Assembly: GCA_021781855.1 (NCBI GenBank)
Contig: JAJXWC010000064.1
Span: forward strand, 1 to 11,161
Direction: 5' to 3'
Origin: Bacillota bacterium
GTDB lineage: Bacteria; Bacillota; Bacilli; Lactobacillales; Streptococcaceae
DNA length: 11,161 bases
The position numbers and the translations under genes were made by a program. Within the stretch, counting starts at the first letter, position 1; every line of letters starts with the position of its first letter. The notes under the pieces were generated by a model. That model worked only from the letters and a program-made list of their open reading frames with translations. It was not told the DNA's origin and ran no database searches. This document shows, piece by piece, positions 6,557 to 11,161 of this stretch.

Positions 6557-6649
6557 TGTACTCCTTGTCTAAATTCTTTGATATTCTTATCATAATACAA
6601 AAAAATATTATTTACAAGAAAAAAATCAAGAATTTAGACATACCGTCCA
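6557..6649. repeat. Inverted repeat flanking the oleate hydratase promoter (probable operator pair)
   Basis: A perfect 12-bp inverted repeat, GTCTAAATTCTT at 6567-6578 and AAGAATTTAGAC at 6628-6639, encloses the promoter. The similarity extends outward: the 22-base minus-strand segment 6578-6557 and plus-strand 6628-6649 share 17 bases, in the form AAGAATTTAGACA-N4-GT-N-CA. The plus-strand copy holds a GAC-N5-GTC dyad like many TetR-family operators. One copy lies upstream of the -35 box, the other covers the early leader and ribosome binding site. Because only one arm is transcribed, it should act as DNA, not as an RNA hairpin. No regulator gene for it is in the window. Confidence 0.5.
6589..6617 (-). 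promoter_or_regulatory. SigA-type promoter of the oleate hydratase gene
   Basis: On the minus strand, -35 TTGTAA (6617-6612), a 17-bp spacer and -10 TATGAT (6594-6589) predict a start near 6582 and a leader of about 30 bases before the ATG at 6552. Both boxes deviate from consensus by one or two bases. It lies between the two arms of the inverted repeat. Confidence 0.65.
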
Positions 6650-6659
6650 TTTTTGTATA

Positions 6660-6695
6660 AAAAAGAGACTTGACAAAACTGTCAAATCCCTTTTT
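6660..6695 (-). terminator. Intrinsic terminator of the hrcA-grpE-dnaK operon
   Basis: A 16-bp stem (6660-6675 with 6680-6695) encloses a 4-base loop just after the dnaK stop, and the distal arm ends in a run of U. Two positions are G-U pairs only in minus-strand RNA and would be A-C mismatches in the other direction, so the signal belongs to the dnaK transcript. Confidence 0.85.
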
Positions 6696-6698
6696 CAA

Positions 6699-8528
6699 TT
6701 ATTTGCTTTCAGTAAAGTCGCCATCAAAGGTGTTAGCATCCTTCGGAGCATCTTGATTTTCAGCTTCGCTAGCAGCACCAGTAGCTTCTTGAGCGGCATT
6801 GGCTTGTTCATAAAGTTTCACTGCCAAATTTTGTGCAATTTCTGAAAGTTCGTCAGATTTCTTCTTGATATCCTCGATATCATCACCTTCAAGAGCTTTC
6901 TTGAGCGCTTCTTTAGCTTCTTCAGCCTTCTTGATTTCGGCTTCGTCCACTTTGCCTTCAAGGTCTTTCAAAGTCTTCTCAGTTTGGAAAACGAGCGCGT
7001 CAGCATTGTTGCGTGTATCAACTTCTTCTTTGCGTTTTGCATCGGCATCGGCGTTCTGCTCAGCGTCACGCTTCATCTTCTCGATTTCTTCTTCAGACAA
7101 ACCTGAATTTGATTTGATGACAATGGTTTGCTCTTTTTGAGTACCCAAATCTTTGGCTTTTACAGATACAATACCATTTTTGTCGATATCAAACGTCACT
7201 TCGATTTGTGGAATACCACGTGGTGCTGCAGGAATATCAGTCAACTGGAAACGTCCGAGCGTCTTATTGTCTGCGGCCATTGGACGTTCACCTTGCAAGA
7301 CGTGAATGTCAACAGCAGGTTGATTGTCCGCAGCAGTAGAGAACACTTGTGATTTAGAAGTTGGAATCGTGGTGTTACGCTCAATCAATTTTGTGAACAC
7401 ACCACCCATTGTTTCAATACCAAGTGACAAAGGTGTAACGTCCAAGAGGACAACATCATGCACATCTCCTGTAATCACGCCCCCTTGAATAGCAGCACCC
7501 ATTGCAACAACTTCATCAGGATTGACTGATTTATTTGGCTCTTTACCTGTTTCCTTGCGGACAAGTTCGACAACTGCAGGAATACGAGTAGAACCACCAA
7601 CAAGTAGAACTTCGTCCAATTCAGAAGCAGACATTCCCGCATCAGACAAAGCTTGACGAACAGGTTGGCGAGTCGCTTCTACCAAATCCAAAGTCAATTC
7701 ATCAAATTTTGCACGCGTCAAATTCATTTCCAAGTGCAAAGGTCCAGCAGCGCCTGCCGTGATGAAAGGCAATGAAATATTCGTGTTTGTCACGCCTGAC
7801 AAGTCTTTTTTAGCTTTTTCAGCTGCATCTTTCAAGCGTTGAAGCGCCATTTTATCTTGGCTGAGGTCAATACCGTTTTCTTTCTTAAATTCAGCAACCA
7901 TCCAGTCAATGATTTTCTTATCAAAATCATCACCACCGAGCTTATTGTTACCAGCCGTTGCCAAAACATCAAAGACACCATCGCCAAGTTCAAGGATAGA
8001 AACGTCAAAAGTACCGCCACCAAGGTCATAGACCATGATTTTTTCGTCTTTATCTGTCTTATCAAGACCATAAGCAAGTGCTGCGGCTGTTGGTTCATTG
8101 ACGATACGTTCTACTTCAAGTCCTGCGATTTTACCTGCATCTTTTGTCGCTTGACGCTGTGCATCATTGAAGTAAGCGGGAACTGTGATGACTGCTTTTT
8201 CAACTTTTTCGCCAAGATAAGCTTCTGCTGTCGCTTTCAAGTTTTGCAAAATCATCGCTGAAATTTCTTGTGGCGTGTATTCTTTGCCGTTTGCAGAAAC
8301 TTTCGCAGGCGTGCCCATTTTTGATTTGATGGACAAAATCGTGTCTGGATTGGTTACTGCTTGACGTTTTGCTGCGTCCCCAACAATGATTTCTCCGTTT
8401 TTGAAAGCCACAACGGAAGGCGTTGTACGATTGCCTTCTGGATTTGCAATAATTTTTGATTCTGTGCCTTCAAGCACCGCAACTGCTGAGTTTGTTGTAC
8501 CGAGGTCAATACCGATAATTTTAGCCAT
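6699..8528 (-). CDS. dnaK: Molecular chaperone DnaK (Hsp70)
   Basis: This is a cytoplasmic ATP-dependent chaperone that binds exposed hydrophobic segments of unfolded proteins, working with DnaJ and the exchange factor GrpE. The protein has 609 residues. The nucleotide-binding domain covers about 1-360: IIGIDLGTTNSAVAV at 4-18, VITVPAYFNDAQRQATKDAG at 113-132, DLGGGTFDVSIL at 168-179 and VGGSTRIP at 310-317. The interdomain linker is DVVLLDVTPLSLG at 358-370, followed by the beta-sandwich substrate domain and a helical, charged lid ending in an acidic, Ala-rich tail. The insert of about 24 residues found after residue 75 in Gram-negative DnaK is missing, as expected for Firmicutes. ATG 8528 has AAGAAGG upstream. 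It is the last gene of the operon, 85 bases after grpE, and is followed directly by a terminator. dnaJ does not follow, as in lactococci. No anomalies seen. Confidence 0.98.
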   Translation of the reverse strand: MAKIIGIDLGTTNSAVAVLEGTESKIIANPEGNRTTPSVVAFKNGEIIVGDAAKRQAVTNPDTILSIKSKMGTPAKVSANGKEYTPQEISAMILQNLKATAEAYLGEKVEKAVITVPAYFNDAQRQATKDAGKIAGLEVERIVNEPTAAALAYGLDKTDKDEKIMVYDLGGGTFDVSILELGDGVFDVLATAGNNKLGGDDFDKKIIDWMVAEFKKENGIDLSQDKMALQRLKDAAEKAKKDLSGVTNTNISLPFITAGAAGPLHLEMNLTRAKFDELTLDLVEATRQPVRQALSDAGMSASELDEVLLVGGSTRIPAVVELVRKETGKEPNKSVNPDEVVAMGAAIQGGVITGDVHDVVLLDVTPLSLGIETMGGVFTKLIERNTTIPTSKSQVFSTAADNQPAVDIHVLQGERPMAADNKTLGRFQLTDIPAAPRGIPQIEVTFDIDKNGIVSVKAKDLGTQKEQTIVIKSNSGLSEEEIEKMKRDAEQNADADAKRKEEVDTRNNADALVFQTEKTLKDLEGKVDEAEIKKAEEAKEALKKALEGDDIEDIKKKSDELSEIAQNLAVKLYEQANAAQEATGAASEAENQDAPKDANTFDGDFTESK

Positions 8529-8613
8529 ATTTTTTACCTTCTTTTTCTTTTTATGAAATAGTTTATCGACATTTCGGTCTATTATTTACTTTATTTTTGG
8601 GAAAATTACTTCA

Positions 8614-9156
8614 TTATCCTTGTGCCACTACGACCATTGCTGGACGTAAGAGACGTTCGTGAAGCTGATAGCCTTTCTGGAAGACTTGAACAATCGAATC
8701 GGCAGGGTGTTCGTCATCAACAGGCACCGTCTGCACCGCCATGTGAAAGTTGTGGTCAAATTGGTCATAAGCAACTTCTTCAATGCCTTCTTCTTTGAGC
8801 GCAGCAAGCAGGCTTTCTTGAACCATTTCAAGTCCTTTTTTCACGTCCTCAGTCAATCCTTCAACAGCAAGGGCGCGTTCAAGATTATCAAGACTCGGCA
8901 AGATTTTCTTGGCTAAGTCTTGTGAGCGATATTTCACAAGGTTGAGTCGTTCTTCGTTTGCTCGGCGCTGGATATTCTGCATCTCAGCAGAGACGCGCAA
9001 AAATTTATTTTCCCAGTCCGAAGCAAGTTGCTGCGCTTCTTCAAGCTCATTGATTTCATCTTCAACGATGTCCTCAAGTGCTTCTTCAGTCAGTTCTGAC
9101 GGCATTTCGTCAACCATTTCTTCATTTTTGATTGCTTCTTTATTTTCCTCGGACAT
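8614..9156 (-). CDS. grpE: Nucleotide exchange factor GrpE
   Basis: The dimeric co-chaperone releases ADP from DnaK. With the start used here it has 180 residues, usual for the family. An acidic N-terminal tail leads into a long helix (about residues 30-105, including WENKFLRVSAEMQNIQRRAN) that forms the dimer coiled coil. Next come PSLDNLERAL and the C-terminal beta domain with FDHNFHMAVQTV and GYQLHERLLRPAMVVVA. ATG 9156 is preceded by AAAGGAGGG and is preferred. An in-frame ATG at 9234, touching the hrcA stop (TAAATG), would add 26 basic residues, but the added part reads through the strong ribosome binding site as RRKGGR, which suggests a leader and not protein. It is the second gene of the operon. 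Confidence 0.96.
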   Translation of the reverse strand: MSEENKEAIKNEEMVDEMPSELTEEALEDIVEDEINELEEAQQLASDWENKFLRVSAEMQNIQRRANEERLNLVKYRSQDLAKKILPSLDNLERALAVEGLTEDVKKGLEMVQESLLAALKEEGIEEVAYDQFDHNFHMAVQTVPVDDEHPADSIVQVFQKGYQLHERLLRPAMVVVAQG

Positions 9157-9234
9157 ACGCCCTCCTTTTCTACGGTTTGACGCGATGCTTGGTTTTTCAG
9201 ACGTTCGCGTTTCCTTTTTCTTAAAAAATTTCAT

Positions 9235-10275
9235 TTATTTCCTGATTTCGTAGTGATTACCATCGAGGTAACGATAGTAGTCGCTAAGCTTCATTGTGAG
9301 TACTTTTCCAACAAGGTCAAGCACTGACAAGGTCCGCTGATAATCCATTTCGACAGGACCGATGAGCGTCAAGGTTCCCAACCCCCGATAAGGGATGACG
9401 AACTTTTGATTGAGAATGGTTAGATTTTCCAGAAAATCCTGCTTGTCAAACTTGACCGAGCGCATCTCATCATTGTCGGTGATTTCACGAATTTCGTGCG
9501 CCATACGGGCATCATCACTCAAGAGCTTGTAAAGTTCGGACAAATGCTGACTGGTATAGTCAAAAACATTTTGTCTGCCAGAACTGATGAGCTTGTCAGA
9601 AAAAATTTCTGAAAAAATTGTATCAAAAAGTTGTAGCACATCACTCGTCACTTTGAAATAACGCTGCACAATCTGCGGAATTTCTGTCCGCAAGGTGTAA
9701 TGAATCTCCAACACTTTTTTGCCGACTAGTCGTTCTTTGACGAGGTTACTGAAAACCTGCAAGTCAGCTTCTGTCATACTTTTTGGCAAAACGAACTGAT
9801 TCGTTCGCACCTCGCCAGTGCCCAAGGTAATGACCGAAAGCACCGAATGATTATCCAACATGACAAGCTCAAAGCTGGAGAGCGTTTGCTCTCGCTGCGG
9901 AACATTCAATACAAAACTTGTCAATCCTGTTAAATTTGACAAAGCTTGCGCTGCAGTTTGGAACAAATCTGATAGCCGATAAAATTCGCCGTCAAAGGTT
10001 TTCATCACTTGAAAAAGGTCATTTTGACTAAATTCTTCAAGCGTCAAAACATTTTCAACAAAATACTTGTAACCAGAAATGCTCGGCACGCGCCCGCTAG
10101 AAGTGTGCTCTTTTTGAATGTAGCCGAGGTCTTCCAAAACCTTCATATCATTGCGAATCGTCGCACTAGAAGCATGAATTTCCTCCAGCAAAGATTTTGA
10201 ACCAATCGGCAGATGATTTCTCGAATAAAGCGAGACAATCAGATTGAGAATTTGTCTTTGACGCTCTGTAATCAT
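9235..10275 (-). CDS. hrcA: Heat-inducible transcription repressor HrcA
   Basis: HrcA binds CIRCE operators and represses heat-shock operons; its activity depends on GroEL. The protein has 346 residues, normal for the family. The N-terminal winged helix (about 1-75) has the family signature: ITERQRQILNLIV, PIGSKSLLEE, SSATIRNDMKVLEDLGYIQKEHTSSGRVPS and then GYKYFVE. The remainder is the GAF-like and dimerisation region, with a conserved end RGLGTLTLIGPVEMDY. ATG 10275 is preceded by AGAAAG, a partial ribosome binding site, after a leader of about 70 bases. It is the first gene of hrcA-grpE-dnaK and is autoregulated through the CIRCE sites flanking its promoter. Its stop codon is immediately followed by an ATG in the frame of grpE. 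Confidence 0.97.
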   Translation of the reverse strand: MITERQRQILNLIVSLYSRNHLPIGSKSLLEEIHASSATIRNDMKVLEDLGYIQKEHTSSGRVPSISGYKYFVENVLTLEEFSQNDLFQVMKTFDGEFYRLSDLFQTAAQALSNLTGLTSFVLNVPQREQTLSSFELVMLDNHSVLSVITLGTGEVRTNQFVLPKSMTEADLQVFSNLVKERLVGKKVLEIHYTLRTEIPQIVQRYFKVTSDVLQLFDTIFSEIFSDKLISSGRQNVFDYTSQHLSELYKLLSDDARMAHEIREITDNDEMRSVKFDKQDFLENLTILNQKFVIPYRGLGTLTLIGPVEMDYQRTLSVLDLVGKVLTMKLSDYYRYLDGNHYEIRK

Positions 10276-10320
10276 ACTGTACTCACTTTCTTTCGTTTAT
10301 CTCGCCTTGATTTTACCAAA

Positions 10321-10347
10321 TTAGCACTCTCACTAATCAAGTGCTAA
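10321..10347. promoter_or_regulatory. CIRCE element, promoter-proximal copy (one mismatch)
   Basis: TTAGCACTC-N9-AAGTGCTAA matches the HrcA operator consensus TTAGCACTC-N9-GAGTGCTAA except for one base at the inner edge of the second arm. It lies directly downstream of the -10 box, over the expected transcription start, where bound HrcA would block initiation. Confidence 0.93.
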
Positions 10348-10351
10348 AAAT

Positions 10352-10380
10352 ATTATATCGCTTTTATTTTGTGCTGTCAA
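10352..10380 (-). promoter_or_regulatory. Consensus SigA promoter of hrcA-grpE-dnaK
   Basis: On the minus strand, -35 TTGACA (10380-10375), a 17-bp spacer and -10 TATAAT (10357-10352) make a perfect consensus promoter. It is expected to be intrinsically very strong and held down by HrcA. CIRCE copies lie on both sides. Confidence 0.93.
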
Positions 10381-10394
10381 GAAAAAACTTCAAA

Positions 10395-10427
10395 AAATTA
10401 GCACTCTAATAAAAAGAGTGCTAATTT
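10395..10427. promoter_or_regulatory. CIRCE element, distal perfect copy, possibly also a terminator
   Basis: 10398-10424 is a perfect CIRCE (TTAGCACTC-N9-GAGTGCTAA), 17 bases upstream of the hrcA -35 box. The dyad extends to a 12-bp stem (10395-10406 with 10416-10427). In the minus-strand transcript coming from the upstream gene, the stem runs into six U residues, the form of an intrinsic terminator. It could therefore serve both as HrcA operator and as the end signal of the PH-like gene, about 60 bases after that gene's stop. Confidence 0.9.
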
Positions 10428-10488
10428 CATTTCAACAATGTGTGTTATGTCAGAGAGAGTTTCAACGTTCTTCGAATAATCTATTATT

Positions 10489-10980
10489 TCATTCAAATTC
10501 AACAACTCGCTTTTCGAAAGCAACAGTTTGGAGAACTTTTCCAATACGTTTAATCGTTCCTGAAAAATAATAAAGGTAAAAATCATCTTCTAATGTTCCC
10601 ACGCGCGTTCGTCCCATGAAAACGCTAGTGGAAATTTTTACATCGGTCATTCGGTCAAAACGAATACTCTCAACCGTATGATGAAATGGACGCCAGTGGG
10701 CATATATCAAGCGCTGACGATTGGTCACTCCAAAAGCATAATAACCTTTTGTTGTCCGCCATTTCACGACTTCTTTGCTCTCTTTTCCTGCTTCAGACTG
10801 AAAGGCATTAGCAGGTTGAAAACGTGCTTCAAATGCAACTTCGACATCTTCATCATCAAGAAGAGCATCACGAATCAGTCCAAAATGTTTGGCACTTAGC
10901 CAATCTCCAATGAAGGGAAGTAAATGACGACCGAGTTTTTGTCTTTTGGCAAAATCTCGCATATTTTTGGGATATCTCAT
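10489..10980 (-). CDS. PH-domain-like protein of unknown function
   Basis: The protein has 163 residues, with no signal peptide or clear membrane segment. Residues 1-60 are basic and helical (MRYPKNMRDFAKRQKLGRHL). From about residue 72 the pattern resembles bacterial pleckstrin-homology-like domains: a short strand, then YAFGVTNRQRLIYAHW (a variant of the 'lTnkRlIy' strand pair), then SIRFDRMTDVKIS, a glycine turn, and GTLEDDFYLYYF. I cannot name it and assign no function. ATG 10980 has AAAGGA about nine bases upstream. It starts 12 bases after the end of a membrane-protein gene, so the two are probably one operon. It is followed by the CIRCE-bearing hairpin and hrcA. It was judged real because of its good ribosome binding site, a domain-like pattern and no better frame in the region. 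Confidence 0.75.
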   Translation of the reverse strand: MRYPKNMRDFAKRQKLGRHLLPFIGDWLSAKHFGLIRDALLDDEDVEVAFEARFQPANAFQSEAGKESKEVVKWRTTKGYYAFGVTNRQRLIYAHWRPFHHTVESIRFDRMTDVKISTSVFMGRTRVGTLEDDFYLYYFSGTIKRIGKVLQTVAFEKRVVEFE

Positions 10981-10992
10981 CTTAATTTTCCT

Positions 10993-11161
10993 TTACAAAT
11001 TCGATGCTTTCGCTGACAGCCAAATATTTCCAAGCGAAATCACAAGAATAATCAGAGGGTAATAATTTCCTAAAATAAAATGACCGTTAACCACATAATA
11101 GGCAACCCAAACAGCAATCAATAAGGTCAGACCGCCAAGAATCATAAATGTAATATTCCAG
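10993..11161 (-). CDS. Small membrane protein, C-terminal part (5' end probably outside the window)
   Basis: The last 56 codons before a TAA at 10995-10993 encode two hydrophobic helices, ILGGLTLLIAVWVAYYVV and YYPLIILVISLGNIWL, joined by a short polar turn (NGHFILGN) and ending in a short tail SAKASNL. The frame stays open to the window edge. An in-frame ATG at 11145 would give a complete 50-residue protein, but it lacks a ribosome binding site in the visible bases, so a start beyond the window is more likely. The spacing of 12 bases to the PH-like gene suggests co-transcription. The family is not recognised. Confidence 0.65.
   Translation of the reverse strand, partial: WNITFMILGGLTLLIAVWVAYYVVNGHFILGNYYPLIILVISLGNIWLSAKASNL

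Noticed and set aside
6553..6600. N-terminal extension of oleate hydratase from a TTG at 6600
   Set aside because: It would translate through the -10 box and the predicted transcription start; the family start MRYTSGNYEAF has a strong ribosome binding site.
7839..8261. A 140-codon plus-strand open frame antisense to dnaK
   Set aside because: The sense strand is unambiguous DnaK; the antisense frame is cysteine/phenylalanine-rich low-complexity translation typical of a shadow.
8529..8613. Possible regulatory element in the 85-bp gap between grpE and dnaK (a weak dyad around GACCGAAATGTC)
   Set aside because: The stem is only three to four base pairs, does not match CIRCE, and no promoter or terminator pattern is visible; probably plain leader sequence.
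10398..10586. A 62-codon minus-strand frame overlapping the end of the PH-like gene and the distal CIRCE
   Set aside because: It starts inside the PH-like gene in another frame and ends in the CIRCE element; no ribosome binding site or family support.

Overview
The window looks like chromosomal DNA of a low-GC Gram-positive lactic acid bacterium, most likely a Lactococcus or a close relative. The evidence is the fruR-fruK-fruA operon with its lactococcal-type operator, a hrcA-grpE-dnaK heat-shock operon with no dnaJ directly after dnaK, a Gram-positive-type DnaK, and strong AAGGAG ribosome binding sites. Species cannot be fixed from what is visible. Every supported protein-coding gene lies on the minus strand, so transcription runs from high to low coordinates.

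In transcription order: (1) 11161-10489 holds the C-terminal end of a small membrane protein followed by a 163-residue PH-domain-like protein of unknown role. (2) 10424-6660 is the HrcA-controlled chaperone operon hrcA-grpE-dnaK. It has a consensus promoter with a CIRCE element on each side and ends in a strong intrinsic terminator. (3) 6649-4740 is a monocistronic oleate hydratase gene. Its promoter sits between two arms of a perfect 12-bp inverted repeat, a probable operator pair, and it has its own strand-specific terminator. (4) 4739-3578 is an M20D amidohydrolase with an extended -10 promoter so close to the ATG that the transcript looks leaderless. (5) 3577-3264 is a gene-free stretch of about 310 bp packed with hairpins, followed by an AT-rich palindromic terminator. 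(6) 3233-1 is the fructose operon: FruR operator repeats, a cre site, then fruR, fruK and fruA. fruA runs off the window end.

Functionally, FruA imports and phosphorylates fructose to fructose-1-phosphate, FruK converts this to fructose-1,6-bisphosphate, and FruR represses the operon until fructose-1-phosphate accumulates. HrcA represses its own operon through CIRCE, and GrpE is the nucleotide exchange factor for DnaK. Oleate hydratase adds water to unsaturated fatty acids, probably for detoxification.

The gene content is ordinary. The main novelty candidate is a structured intergenic repeat: the gene-free stretch at 3270-3566 and the fruK-fruA gap at 1386-1470 share a diverged element of consecutive hairpins with paired changes in the stems. 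Other points worth checking are a non-canonical substrate-site motif in FruK, the possible leaderless amidohydrolase mRNA, the oleate hydratase operator pair, and a CIRCE element that may double as a terminator. I found no CRISPR array, transposase, tRNA or rRNA.
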